Source: Lewinellaceae bacterium (GTDB lineage Bacteria > Bacteroidota > Bacteroidia > Chitinophagales > Saprospiraceae). Taken from it: 64,000 bases of DNA. Made by a program: the position numbers and the translations under genes. Shown piece by piece: positions 7,225 to 16,055 of this stretch. How positions within the stretch are numbered: position 1 is the first letter of the stretch; every line of letters begins with the position of its first letter. Under the pieces are notes generated by a model that saw nothing but the letters and a program-made list of their open reading frames with translations, did not search any database and was not told the DNA's origin. The stretch spans positions 62,001-126,000 of the forward strand of contig JACJYE010000007.1 in assembly GCA_020636255.1 (NCBI GenBank), read 5' to 3'.

Positions 7225-9030
7225 ATGAAAACACGGATTACACTTTTTATCACCTTACTATGGACAACGGTATCTCTCTTCGGACAGGCGGTGGTCATCA
7301 ACTCCCCTGTGGAAATCGCAGGTGGCTATGATTTCGAAGCTGCGGGCTTCGGGCGGACCATCACCGATAGTATCTGGACAGCAGACGCCGTTTTTGTCAA
7401 CGACGGCAGCGCCAACCCTACGCAGGGGTGTGAAGCGGCTGTCAACACTGCCGAACTAGCCGGCAAGATCGCCCTTATCGACCGGGGCAGCTGCGAATTC
7501 GGGCTGAAGTGCCTCAATGCCGAACAGGGCGGAGCCGTTGCGGCGATCGTCATCAACAACGCGCCCGGCAATGGCGCCATCGTCATGGGCGCGGGGGTAA
7601 ACGGTGGTTTTGTCACCATTCCTTGCGTGATGGTACCCTACGAAGTCGGGCAGCTCATTCGCGCAGCCCTGGTGACCGGCTCGGTCAACATCTCTCTGGG
7701 CAACCTGGTGCCGCCGCCGCCGCCAGGCAACGACCTCGCGCTTTCGAACACCAATGTGATCGTTGCACCGCTGGGTATCATCCCTTCTTCCCAGATCAAG
7801 GCCATGGGCGAGTTTGTTTTCACCCCCGGCGCGCAGGCCCTCAACCGGGGCACCAACTCCGCCCCCAACATGATGCTGAACGCCACGATCAATTACACCG
7901 CTCCCGGCGGCACGCCAACGGAAGTGTATAACGAAAGCACCAGTACGGCTGCGGAAACACTACCAGACTCGACTACGAGCCTGCTGGTGCTTCCCGCTTA
8001 TGACCCCTTCGGCACAGGCGACGGCACTTACAACTACACCTATTCCGTAACGATGGACAGCACCGATGAGGTGAGCTTCAACAACCAGGCTTCCTCTTCC
8101 TTTACCATCAGCACCAACAACCTGTATTCCAAAGCTACGTTCGACCCAGTTACCGGCAACCCGCGGGTGATCGCTACAACTACAGTATCAGGCGGGGGCA
8201 ATGTCGAATTCCTCACTATCCTGAATATACCCCACGGTTTCGGTTTCGAGATCGACAGTGTGCTCTTCGAGGTGCGCCATACGCCGACCCTGGCCAACAT
8301 CCCGGTCGAAGCTTATGTTTATGAATGGAACGATCTCAATCAGGATAGCTCCCTGAACAATGACGAGATCCAGATCGTGGCCATCGCAACCTATACCTTC
8401 CCCGAGGACTACCCCGACGACAGGACGCTGCTGCGCCTGCCTTTCCTCGATTTCATCACTTTCGAGGAGACCGGCGTGGTCATCCCGGAAGATAATAAGG
8501 ACTACGTCATCGGCATACGGTACCAGGGTACGGAAACCGTTTCCTTCGGCTTCGACTCCAGCAACGACTATACCCAATACCTGAACTACAAGTCTGCAAA
8601 CGGCACCTTTACCGACCGCGATTACGGCTTCCTCGGCATCAATGCCTGGACCGACCTGATGCCTGATGTGGAGGCTGCCTTCACCTTCACCGACAACCTG
8701 GGCTTCTGCTCGTCCACCGGTATACTCCTCAAAGACCTGACCATCGGCACGGAAGATATCGTTGGGCCGGAAACCTTCGAAGTAAAGATGTTCCCGAACC
8801 CCACATCCGATGTGCTGCAGCTCAACCTGAACATCAAGCAGCAAACCAGCTTCGTGGAATACATGATCACGGATATGATGGGCAAAGAACTCTTCAAAAC
8901 CCGCGACAACGACGTTATGGAAACCGAACAGGCTTCCTTCAACGTCAGCCAGTTGCCCGCAGGGCAGTATAATATGGCCATCCGCACCGAGCAGGGTATC
9001 CGCGCCAGCTCTTTCGTGGTGAAGCGATAA
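7225..9030 (+). CDS. Secreted PA-domain protein with T9SS type A sorting domain (paralogue 3 of 3)
   Basis: 601 residues. Signal peptide 1-20 (MKTRITLFITLLWTTVSLFG, then QAVVI). The PA domain at about 50-155 keeps the paired cysteines (GCEAAVNTAEL, IALIDRGSCEF, KCLNAEQGGA, IPCVMVPYE). A proline run (PPPPPGND) marks the linker after the PA domain and is missing in the paralogues. The calcium-loop-like DLNQDSSLNNDE and the DRDYGFLGINAWTDL block are retained, and the tail is a type A T9SS sorting domain nearly identical to that of paralogue 2. The MITE at 6942-7103 lies about 120 bases upstream and may have displaced earlier promoter sequence. Function unknown. Confidence 0.88.
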   Translation: MKTRITLFITLLWTTVSLFGQAVVINSPVEIAGGYDFEAAGFGRTITDSIWTADAVFVNDGSANPTQGCEAAVNTAELAGKIALIDRGSCEFGLKCLNAEQGGAVAAIVINNAPGNGAIVMGAGVNGGFVTIPCVMVPYEVGQLIRAALVTGSVNISLGNLVPPPPPGNDLALSNTNVIVAPLGIIPSSQIKAMGEFVFTPGAQALNRGTNSAPNMMLNATINYTAPGGTPTEVYNESTSTAAETLPDSTTSLLVLPAYDPFGTGDGTYNYTYSVTMDSTDEVSFNNQASSSFTISTNNLYSKATFDPVTGNPRVIATTTVSGGGNVEFLTILNIPHGFGFEIDSVLFEVRHTPTLANIPVEAYVYEWNDLNQDSSLNNDEIQIVAIATYTFPEDYPDDRTLLRLPFLDFITFEETGVVIPEDNKDYVIGIRYQGTETVSFGFDSSNDYTQYLNYKSANGTFTDRDYGFLGINAWTDLMPDVEAAFTFTDNLGFCSSTGILLKDLTIGTEDIVGPETFEVKMFPNPTSDVLQLNLNIKQQTSFVEYMITDMMGKELFKTRDNDVMETEQASFNVSQLPAGQYNMAIRTEQGIRASSFVVKR

Positions 9031-9031
9031 G

Positions 9032-9055
9032 CCATCTCGCCCAACGGGCGTAAAA
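9032..9055 (+). repeat. REP-like palindromic element, half copy
   Basis: Only the first palindrome (CTCGCCCAACGGGCGTAAA) of the element is present, starting two bases after the stop codon of PA-domain paralogue 3. The 12 bases before it also match copy 1, so element and gene end were probably duplicated together. Confidence 0.6.
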
Positions 9056-9146
9056 AAGCCAGGAGCTGTCTTAAAAGAGCCTGCATAAGGAAAACCTGCA
9101 GAATAATTAACCGCAAAGCTTACTTCTGAGACAACCTCCTAACAAA

Positions 9147-9180
9147 CAGAAGCCCCGGTGCTTTCACACCGGGGCTTCTG
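9147..9180. terminator. Intrinsic terminator hairpin after PA-domain paralogue 3
   Basis: CAGAAGCCCCGGTG (9147-9160) and CACCGGGGCTTCTG (9167-9180) are exact reverse complements around a six-base loop. There is no strong T run on the plus strand, so efficiency is uncertain. Confidence 0.65.
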
Positions 9181-9329
9181 CCATATAGAAAAAGACGGGC
9201 TGTCCGATGAACTCGGCCCTGCCGGCACATCTGCATGTCCCCGTCTTTTCCTATCATTGCAGGAAATAACCCGGCAAGGGAACCATCCCGGCCATTTATC
9301 CATTTAGCCAAATAGCTATTCATTCATCG

Positions 9330-9845
9330 ATGAGCACACCAAAGCTAAACCTGAGGCAGCTTTTCTCCCGGCGCGCAAAGGAAGAACGGGAAGAAAAGAA
9401 AAAAGAACAGCGAGAGCGGAAAGGCTTGCTGCCCTTTTTATGGGAATCCATCAAAAAGGGAGTAGAGAGCGGGCTGTCGGGCAGCGTGAGCAATGTGGTC
9501 AAATGGGCGCTGGCGCTCGTTTTCCTGAGCGGAGGCGGTTTGTTGGTAAATGAGCTTTTTATTAACCCATGGGAAAATATTTCAATTGAAGGTTATGTTA
9601 TGGAATATGACAACGCAGCCAAACCTTTGGAGGGCGCAACGGTGTTCGTTGTCGGCCGCAAAGGGCTGGAATTTGAAACGGATGAAAACGGCTACTTTTC
9701 CGGCCAGCTGCGGGTGCGAAAAAAAGACAGGGCCCTGTTGTTAAGCTGCGACCATCCCGGCTACGATTATTTCAAAAAACCGGTCGACATCCCGGTCGAT
9801 GAGCCTAAAAAGATCAGGACGGATTTTCACCTGCAGCCGCATTAA
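9330..9845 (+). CDS. Membrane-anchored protein with carboxypeptidase-regulatory-like domain
   Basis: 171 residues, no specific family recognised. The first 45 residues are highly charged (REEKKKEQRERK). One membrane segment lies at about 52-76 (VVKWALALVFLSGGGLLVNELF). The rest resembles a small beta-sandwich of the CarboxypepD_reg type: EGYVMEYDNAAKPLEGATVFVVGRKG, then TDENGYFSGQLRV. The arrangement suggests a cytoplasmic charged tail and a domain outside the inner membrane. The next gene (9997) also combines an N-terminal anchor with a similar fold, so the two may belong together. Function unknown. Confidence 0.7.
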   Translation: MSTPKLNLRQLFSRRAKEEREEKKKEQRERKGLLPFLWESIKKGVESGLSGSVSNVVKWALALVFLSGGGLLVNELFINPWENISIEGYVMEYDNAAKPLEGATVFVVGRKGLEFETDENGYFSGQLRVRKKDRALLLSCDHPGYDYFKKPVDIPVDEPKKIRTDFHLQPH

Positions 9846-9917
9846 CCGGAAGAAAGCTCAGGGATGTTTCATGGCCTCATTGTCTCATAGCTTTTAAGCC
9901 AGAATACTCCGAACCAT

Positions 9918-9941
9918 GTAACCGTATAACCGTGTAACCGT
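9918..9941. repeat. Three tandem 8-base repeats (TAACCGnn)
   Basis: TAACCGTA, TAACCGTG and TAACCGTT follow each other in the 150-base gap between two hypothetical genes. The array could be a binding site or simple slippage; nothing in the sequence decides between them. Confidence 0.4.
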
Positions 9942-10023
9942 TAAAATTCCCTGTAAATCTTGACATTATATCAAAATGATCATAATTTAGGCAACTATGA
10001 CACCCAACCCTAAGGCCAGGCTT

Positions 10024-10683
10024 ATGAAAAAATACTTGCCTCTTGTCGGGCTTCTGCTTCTGACGGTCGTTTTCTACGCTTTCCGCAAACAGGAAGTTTT
10101 TGTGGTCGTATCGGGAAAAGTGTTGTACCAGGGAAAAGGACTGGAGAGCGTATATGTCGCCGTTGTCAAAGACCAGAATGATAAACTGGATTGGAACATC
10201 ATGTCCAAATACAGCGAGCCTTCAACGGTTAGCGGAGACTTTCGCTTACAATTCAACACCCTGGAAGGAGAGCCGGCATTTATCTATTTCATGAAGCCGG
10301 GTTACTCCGTACTGAAAAAACACATCATCACCTCCGGCGTGAAAAAAAAGATCGACCTTGGTGAGGCCAACCTGATCAACCTCACCGAAGCCGCCAACAT
10401 TTCTTCCATGCAGATCAGCCGGAATAACGCCATCAAGATCAGCAACCGGAATGCCGCTCTGGCAGCCCACCTCCCCGTTTTCTATGACCACGACTTCGGT
10501 GGCGACTATCAGGCCATCAACCCAAAGGCCATCAAGTACTTCACCAAGATCACCCGCAAAAACCGGGCCGAGATCGACTTGCCCGAAGAAACGGAGTACG
10601 TAAAACCGTTCAGCGGTTACTGGTATGAAGTCCGCTTTGTTACCCACGACAACATAGAGTACAACGGGTGGATCTTTCAGTGA
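10024..10683 (+). CDS. Hypothetical exported or membrane-anchored protein
   Basis: I prefer the ATG at 10024 (219 residues), which opens directly into a signal anchor (MKKYLPLVGLLLLTVVFYAF); the ATG at 9997 would add nine polar residues. After the anchor, VVSGKVLYQGKGLESVYVAVV and SGDFRLQFNTLEGEPAFIYF resemble the carboxypeptidase-regulatory beta-sandwich. The second half is lysine/asparagine rich and ends in an aromatic stretch (YWYEVRFVTHDNIEYNGWIF). No enzyme motif is visible. Its position after the gene at 9330 with the same general design suggests a shared role. Confidence 0.65.
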   Translation: MKKYLPLVGLLLLTVVFYAFRKQEVFVVVSGKVLYQGKGLESVYVAVVKDQNDKLDWNIMSKYSEPSTVSGDFRLQFNTLEGEPAFIYFMKPGYSVLKKHIITSGVKKKIDLGEANLINLTEAANISSMQISRNNAIKISNRNAALAAHLPVFYDHDFGGDYQAINPKAIKYFTKITRKNRAEIDLPEETEYVKPFSGYWYEVRFVTHDNIEYNGWIFQ

Positions 10684-10787
10684 TCCTTGTTTTTCTTTCC
10701 GTCGACATTACAGCCGCATTCATTCGATTTTTTTGCATTTACGTCCTCATCTTTTAATTTTTGGGCCTGTACCAAACCTACACCTTA

Positions 10788-11591
10788 ATGAACGCACACG
10801 AAATCGATTACCAGATCTACGGCGAAGAAATGCAGTTTGTCGAGATAGAGCTCGACCCCTACGAAACGGTCATTGCCGAGGCAGGGAGCTTTATGATGAT
10901 GGATGATGGCATCGAGCTGGCCACCATTTTCGGCGACGGTAGCCACAAGGAAGAGAATGCGGGCCTGTGGGACAAAGTGCTTTCAGCAGGCAAGCGGCTG
11001 GTCACGGGAGAGAGCCTCTTCATGACGGCCTTCACCCATGCCGGAACGGGGAAAAAACGCGTATCCTTTGCCGCACCCTATCCAGGGCGTATCATCCCTC
11101 TGCACCTGGCCGAACTGGAAGGCAAGATCATCTGCCAGAAAGACGCCTTCCTTTGTGCCGCCAAAGGTGTTTCAGTTGGCATCGAATTCTCGCGGCGCCT
11201 CGGCCGCGGGTTCTTCGGCGGGGAGGGTTTTATCATGCAAAAGCTGGAAGGTGACGGCCTGGCTTTTCTCCATGCCGGCGGCACCATCGTCAAAAAAGAG
11301 CTGGCCATAGGCGAACGCCTGCGCATCGATACCGGCTGCCTGGTAGCTTTTACCCGCGATGTGGACTATGATATCGAAATGATCAAAGGGGTGCGCAATA
11401 TGGTTTTCGGCGGGGAAGGCCTGTTTTATGCTCACCTTCAGGGCCCCGGCTCGGTATGGGTACAGTCATTGCCCTTCAGCCGGCTGGCCGACAGGGTGGT
11501 AGCCGCTTCCCGCCACTACGGCAACAAAAACAAAGGCGAAGGCAGCATCCTCGGCGGCCTGGGCGGCCTGTTGGACGGGGATAACTGGTAG
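10788..11591 (+). CDS. AIM24 / TIGR00266 family protein
   Basis: 267 residues from the ATG at 10788 (MNAHEIDYQIYG); the extra upstream frame starts at a TTG and adds nine residues not typical of the family. The sequence shows the family pattern: an early AEAGSFMMMDDGIELAT strand, a glycine-rich middle (SRRLGRGFFGGEGFIMQKLEG), LHAGGTIVKKEL, DTGCLVAFTRDVDYDIEMI and VFGGEGLFYAHLQGPGSVWVQSLP. These proteins form a beta-helix-like trimer of unknown biochemical role; the eukaryotic relative is mitochondrial Aim24. No signal peptide is seen, so it is probably cytoplasmic. A dispersed repeat follows the stop codon. Confidence 0.88.
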   Translation: MNAHEIDYQIYGEEMQFVEIELDPYETVIAEAGSFMMMDDGIELATIFGDGSHKEENAGLWDKVLSAGKRLVTGESLFMTAFTHAGTGKKRVSFAAPYPGRIIPLHLAELEGKIICQKDAFLCAAKGVSVGIEFSRRLGRGFFGGEGFIMQKLEGDGLAFLHAGGTIVKKELAIGERLRIDTGCLVAFTRDVDYDIEMIKGVRNMVFGGEGLFYAHLQGPGSVWVQSLPFSRLADRVVAASRHYGNKNKGEGSILGGLGGLLDGDNW

Positions 11592-11638
11592 CGCACAGGG
11601 TGAGCTGGGGGGGTCAGGGTTACAGGTTTCAGGGGGAT

Positions 11639-11708
11639 AGTTCAATCAGGTGTGTCGCTGCCGTCGCAATCCTTTGATATCCAGGCCAACTTGAAACCCT
11701 GAAACCTG
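11639..11708 (-). repeat. 70-bp dispersed repeat, inverted copy A
   Basis: The stretch from TTCAATCAGGTGTGTCGCTG to TTGAAACCCTGAAACC matches, in reverse orientation, 21638-21706 with only a few differences, including the unbroken run TCGCAATCCTTTGATATCC. Both copies sit between genes. It has no ORF. Confidence 0.65.
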
Positions 11709-11761
11709 GTGGAACTTGTAACTTTCAATCCTGCAACCCAACCGGCCATACCTTTCCCAGC

Positions 11762-12448
<687 letters not shown>

Positions 12449-12504
12449 AGTTCATAAGATTATCGGGCTAGTGATGGCGTGGAAGGGCAGATGGCGTCGC
12501 CTGG

Positions 12505-13851
12505 TCAGGTTCGGGCCGACAGGCGGCGCAAGCCCAGTATCATTTTAATCCACCACATTCGCAATTGGGCGCTAAGTGCCCCACTCTCTTCGGGAATGAG
12601 GATGAGAACCTGTGTCCCTTCTCCGGTGTCACTTGCCATACGGATACGCCATCCATGGGCGTCACAAATACTTTTCACATAATACAGGCCAAGCCCGAAG
12701 CCTTTGACCTTATGCACGTTCCCCGTCGGGATGCGGTAAAACTTTTCGAACACCTTATGCAGGTGCTCCTTGGGGATGCCGATGCCACAGTCCTCTATGG
12801 AAATGCGGATCTGCCCCCTGGCTGTGACGGCCTGAAAACGGATCTCCGGCTTCTCCCTGCAGTACTTGATAGCATTGTCCAGAAGGTTGTGCAGGATATT
12901 GGTCAAATGCAGGCGGTCGGCCTCAATAACGGTATCCTCCACCTGAATATTACTCTGCAGCACTCCACCCAGCTTCTCCACCGTCAGCGCAGTGCTGTCG
13001 ACGATGCTTTGCAGCACTTCCTGGAGGGGGATCTGCTCTGTTTTCAATTCGAAATTGCCCCTTTCGATCTTGGCCAGTTGCAGCACCTTTTCTACCTGGT
13101 TATTGAGCCGCTGGTTCTGTTCCCGCACGATAGAGGCATAACGAAAAAGCCTTTCATCACTCTGAACTTGCGTGTTGTTCAGAAAAACGTCGGCAGAGAT
13201 CTTGATGGTAGAGATAGGTGTTTTAAACTCGTGGGTCATGTTGTTGATAAAGTCCTTCTGCAGTTCAGACAGGCTCTTTTGCCTTAAAATTACAAACATA
13301 GAGAAGGCAAAAAAGATAATGGTGAGCAGCAATATGACGGAAAAAAAGATGGAAAGCTGCATTTTACCGAAGAGATAACCCGAACGGGACGGGAATTTCA
13401 CTCCGAAGTAGTAGGTGAACTGGTCGTACTTCGGGAGGTTGCCCAGTTCGAGGTTCTGCTTTTTATCGGGTTTGTAAGTGAAGTAATTGCCATAGACCAT
13501 CTCATTGGTCGTGCAGTCAAAAACGGCGTATTCGAAGTCGGCATAAAGGGCCAGGCGTTCCAGCTCCTTTTGCAGGAAGTGCTCGAGGATATTGGCGTCG
13601 ATCTCACTCTCGATGTTGACGACGTAGTAGTTGGACGTCCGGCGGTTTACGATATTGCGCTGTGGCAGTGGTGCGTCGTTCAGGTTGGCCAGTTCGCAGG
13701 CTACGTTGTAGAGGGCAAGGCTGGCCTTTTTATCGAATTCTTCTTCATTGATATCCCATGTGCTGACCACCCAGTAGGCCTGCATCGCTATGATCCCGAT
13801 GATGGCTAATGCCCCCAGGACGATGACCCGGAATATCGTGCTGTTTTTCAT
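12505..13851 (-). CDS. Sensor histidine kinase, partner of the adjacent response regulator
   Basis: 448 residues. Membrane segments at about 8-28 and 168-190 enclose a roughly 135-residue periplasmic sensor region with no recognised domain. The HisKA domain carries the phospho-acceptor His207 in NNMTHEFKTPIS, followed by the ATPase domain with N box NLLDNAIKYC, G1 box EDCGIGIP and G2 box GFGLGLYYV. The last 25 residues (LRMWWIKMILGLRRLS) are basic and extend past the normal end of the domain. The kinase should autophosphorylate and pass phosphate to Asp54 of the regulator encoded at 11762-12448. Overall it resembles RprX-type kinases of Bacteroidota. Confidence 0.93.
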   Translation of the reverse strand: MKNSTIFRVIVLGALAIIGIIAMQAYWVVSTWDINEEEFDKKASLALYNVACELANLNDAPLPQRNIVNRRTSNYYVVNIESEIDANILEHFLQKELERLALYADFEYAVFDCTTNEMVYGNYFTYKPDKKQNLELGNLPKYDQFTYYFGVKFPSRSGYLFGKMQLSIFFSVILLLTIIFFAFSMFVILRQKSLSELQKDFINNMTHEFKTPISTIKISADVFLNNTQVQSDERLFRYASIVREQNQRLNNQVEKVLQLAKIERGNFELKTEQIPLQEVLQSIVDSTALTVEKLGGVLQSNIQVEDTVIEADRLHLTNILHNLLDNAIKYCREKPEIRFQAVTARGQIRISIEDCGIGIPKEHLHKVFEKFYRIPTGNVHKVKGFGLGLYYVKSICDAHGWRIRMASDTGEGTQVLILIPEESGALSAQLRMWWIKMILGLRRLSART

Positions 13852-14002
13852 TGTCGTATAAGGCGGCCGGCATCCGCCGGGCGCTCGGTTTAGCTTTGGC
13901 GCTCAATTTATTGGGATATTTTCGCTTCAAAAAACTGTTAACAGCTCATTAACAAGGATTTTCGCTTAGCATCTTCCGGGGGAATGTTTACTTTTGTGGC
14001 CT

Positions 14003-14917
14003 ATGAAGGCCTGTTTTTCGCCCATTCGATGGCTACGGCCAGGCCTCTGCATCCTGGCCCTGTTATTTACCTTGTCCGGCATCGGACAAGGGGGCAACCC
14101 TTTTGAGCTCAGCCCCCGACTGGCCGAGCCAGCCCGGGAAGACAGCGTTGCTGCACCCTCGGATACCGGCAACCCCTTCGACCTTTCGGCCCCGGCAAGC
14201 GGCGCCGCCCAACAACCGACAAAGGTTGCTCCGGCAAAGCAGGCCCCGGCCCCAGTCCGTGCAGCGCAGCTCGAAGCCACCAACTGGCGCGCCCTGCTGA
14301 TCACCATCATCGGGAGCCTGCTGGTGTTTACCATCCTGCTTACGCTTTTCAGGCCCCAGTTCGGCCGTGCGTACCGCGCCTTTCTGAACGACAACCTGCT
14401 CGGGCAGCTTCAGCGGGAACGGGAAGGGGGCGGCGGCCTTCCGTATTACCTGTTCTATGGGCTGTTCCTGATCAATGGCGGCCTTTTCCTTTACCTGCTG
14501 AGCCAGTTTTTCGGCTACCGCATCCACCCCAACGGCTGGATAGCGCTGGGCTACTGCGTTGGCGCCGTCACGGCCGCCTTTCTTGGGAAACACCTGCTGA
14601 TAAGTATTCTCTCCTATATCTTCCCCATTGAAAAAGAAGCCCGGCTCTACAACTTTACCATCATCGTCTTCAGCATAATGCTGGGCGTTTACCTCATCGT
14701 AGTCAACATGATGATCGCCTATGCCCCGGAACACCTGACAAAGTACATCATCTTTGGCTCCTTCATCCCGTTTGGGGCCACCTACATTTTCCGCACGCTA
14801 CGCGGCCTGTTTCTTGCAAGACGTTTTTTGGCCTTTCATAAATTTCACTTTTTGTTGTATATTTGCACCGTTGAAATAGCGCCTGTTCTCGTGCTGGTGA
14901 GATTGGCCATGGGCTGA
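14003..14917 (+). CDS. DUF4271 multi-pass membrane protein
   Basis: 304 residues from the ATG at 14003. A signal-like segment (WLRPGLCILALLFTLSGIGQG) is followed by a proline/alanine-rich stretch in which GNPFEL and GNPFDL occur as a short repeat. From about residue 95 there are five to six membrane segments, including LLITIIGSLLVFTILLTLF, YLFYGLFLINGGLFLYLL and FIPFGATYIFRTLRGLF. DUF4271 genes often precede hemD in Bacteroidota, as here. A TACTTTTG box (13989-13996) ends six bases before the ATG, so the mRNA may have almost no leader. Function unknown. Confidence 0.85.
   Translation: MKACFSPIRWLRPGLCILALLFTLSGIGQGGNPFELSPRLAEPAREDSVAAPSDTGNPFDLSAPASGAAQQPTKVAPAKQAPAPVRAAQLEATNWRALLITIIGSLLVFTILLTLFRPQFGRAYRAFLNDNLLGQLQREREGGGGLPYYLFYGLFLINGGLFLYLLSQFFGYRIHPNGWIALGYCVGAVTAAFLGKHLLISILSYIFPIEKEARLYNFTIIVFSIMLGVYLIVVNMMIAYAPEHLTKYIIFGSFIPFGATYIFRTLRGLFLARRFLAFHKFHFLLYICTVEIAPVLVLVRLAMG
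14858..14865 (+). promoter_or_regulatory. Candidate promoter -7 box for hemD
   Basis: TATATTTG followed by CACC matches the Bacteroidota -7 consensus TAnnTTTG. It lies inside the 3' end of the DUF4271 gene, about 200 bases before hemD. No TTG is found at the ideal distance, so only the -7 box supports it. Confidence 0.4.
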
Positions 14918-15068
14918 GAAAGCCCAGAAAATCAGGCGGATAAATGAAAGGGAATCTGCAGCTATGGCGAAAAGTAGTTGCCCAAGCCCCAAATAATAAC
15001 CAGATTGATGCCAATCTCCGGCTCCAGCATGAAGAGTGGGGATTCTATAAAAAAACAATCCTTGCTGA

Positions 15069-15848
15069 ATGGCAATAAACGGACAAGTGAAGGAAGAGAC
15101 GTACAAGCCTGTAAAAACCATCCTGGTCTCTCAGCCCAAGCCTGAACGGTCTCCTTACTACGAATTGGAAAAAAAATACGGCCTGCAGATCGATTGGAGG
15201 CCCTTCATTCACGTAGAGGGGGTGCCGGTGAAGGAGTTCAGGAAAAGCCGTATCCGGCCGGAAGAATTCACTGCGGTCATTTTCACCAGCAAAAATGCCG
15301 TCGACCACTTCTTCCGCATCTGTGATGAACTGCGCATCAAGATGTCTCAGGATACGAAATATTTCTGCCTGGCCGAGGCCATTGCCAACTACCTGCAGAA
15401 GTTTATCGTCTACCGCAAGCGCAAGGTCTTCGTCGGCAAACGAACGATCCAGGACCTGGCCGGCTACCTGAAAAAGCACAAAGGGGAAAAGTTCCTGCTG
15501 CCCTGCTCCAACCTGGGCGCCAAAGAAGTCTCCGAATACCTGGTAGCCAACGGCCTGCAGTGGCAGGATGCCCTGATGTACCAGACCGTGAGCAGCGACC
15601 TGTCCGACCTCAGCGATGTGACGTACGATGTGCTGGTTTTTTTCAGCCCGTTGGGCATCAAATCGCTGTACGATAATTTCCCCGATTTCAAGCAAAATGA
15701 AACCCGCATTGCCGTGTTCGGCAACAGCACCAGCAAAGCGGTGGAAGAGCGGGGCCTGACGATCAATATCAAAGCGCCGGCGCCGGAAGCGCCGTCCATG
15801 ACTATGGCGCTGGAAAAATACCTCCAGCTTTCAAATAAGGAATTATAG
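15069..15848 (+). CDS. hemD: Uroporphyrinogen-III synthase
   Basis: 259 residues. This enzyme cyclises hydroxymethylbilane to uroporphyrinogen III with inversion of ring D, in the cytoplasmic haem and corrinoid pathway. The sequence has the two-lobe pattern of the family: TILVSQPKPERSPYYELEKKYG at the start, AVIFTSKNAVDHFFRIC, KYFCLAEAIANYL, GEKFLLPCSNLGAKEVSEYL, then VLVFFSPLGIKSLYDNFPDF and IAVFGNSTSKAVEERGL. The family is poorly conserved, but the TSKNAV and FFSP.GI elements and the DUF4271 neighbour support the call. The start follows an A-rich stretch (AAAAAAACAATCC). Confidence 0.88.
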   Translation: MAINGQVKEETYKPVKTILVSQPKPERSPYYELEKKYGLQIDWRPFIHVEGVPVKEFRKSRIRPEEFTAVIFTSKNAVDHFFRICDELRIKMSQDTKYFCLAEAIANYLQKFIVYRKRKVFVGKRTIQDLAGYLKKHKGEKFLLPCSNLGAKEVSEYLVANGLQWQDALMYQTVSSDLSDLSDVTYDVLVFFSPLGIKSLYDNFPDFKQNETRIAVFGNSTSKAVEERGLTINIKAPAPEAPSMTMALEKYLQLSNKEL

Positions 15849-15878
15849 GCCCGGGCATAAGCCGAGGCGGCCCGCACA

Positions 15879-15944
15879 CCAAGCCCCGCCTGCCCCCGCC
15901 GGGCAGGCGGGGCTTGGCTGTTTATGGCGGAATGCATTCCGCCA
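15879..15944. terminator. GC-rich hairpin and adjoining perfect palindrome after hemD
   Basis: CCAAGCCCCGCCTGCCC (15879-15895) pairs exactly with 15901-15917 around a five-base loop. A second, perfect 20-base palindrome, TGGCGGAATGCATTCCGCCA, lies at 15925-15944. No T run follows, so the first may be a Rho-independent stop of low quality and the second a protein-binding site. Confidence 0.5.
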
Positions 15945-15979
15945 ACTTATCTTTTCCTCAACTGTTTGCTTAGTAACGA

Positions 15980-16040
15980 TCAAACACGGGCCATCCCGAA
16001 TTTAAATACACCCTTATAATTCGGGATAAGCCGTGTTTGA
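15980..16040. repeat. Long hairpin just upstream of the NUDIX gene
   Basis: TCAAACACGG (15980-15989) and ATCCCGAATT (15993-16002) pair with 16018-16027 and 16031-16040, with a symmetric three-base interruption and a 15-base loop. The right end continues as AACACTAC, a motif also present at the ends of the foldbacks at 47650-47760 and 51004-51118. It ends 15 bases before the NUDIX start codon and could affect its expression. Confidence 0.6.
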
Positions 16041-16055
16041 ACACTACTTATTCGT

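Noticed and set aside
6908..7228. A 106-codon ORF upstream of PA-domain paralogue 3
   Set aside because: It runs through the MITE copy at 6942-7103, has no protein features and overlaps the leader of the real gene.
12505..12590. A frameshift at the C-terminus of the histidine kinase
   Set aside because: The last 25 residues look atypical, but all catalytic motifs are in one frame and no better alternative frame continues the domain.
16028..16045. AACACTAC ends as part of a classical insertion sequence
   Set aside because: The elements are short, lack a transposase and have no clear target duplication, so they are listed only as foldbacks.
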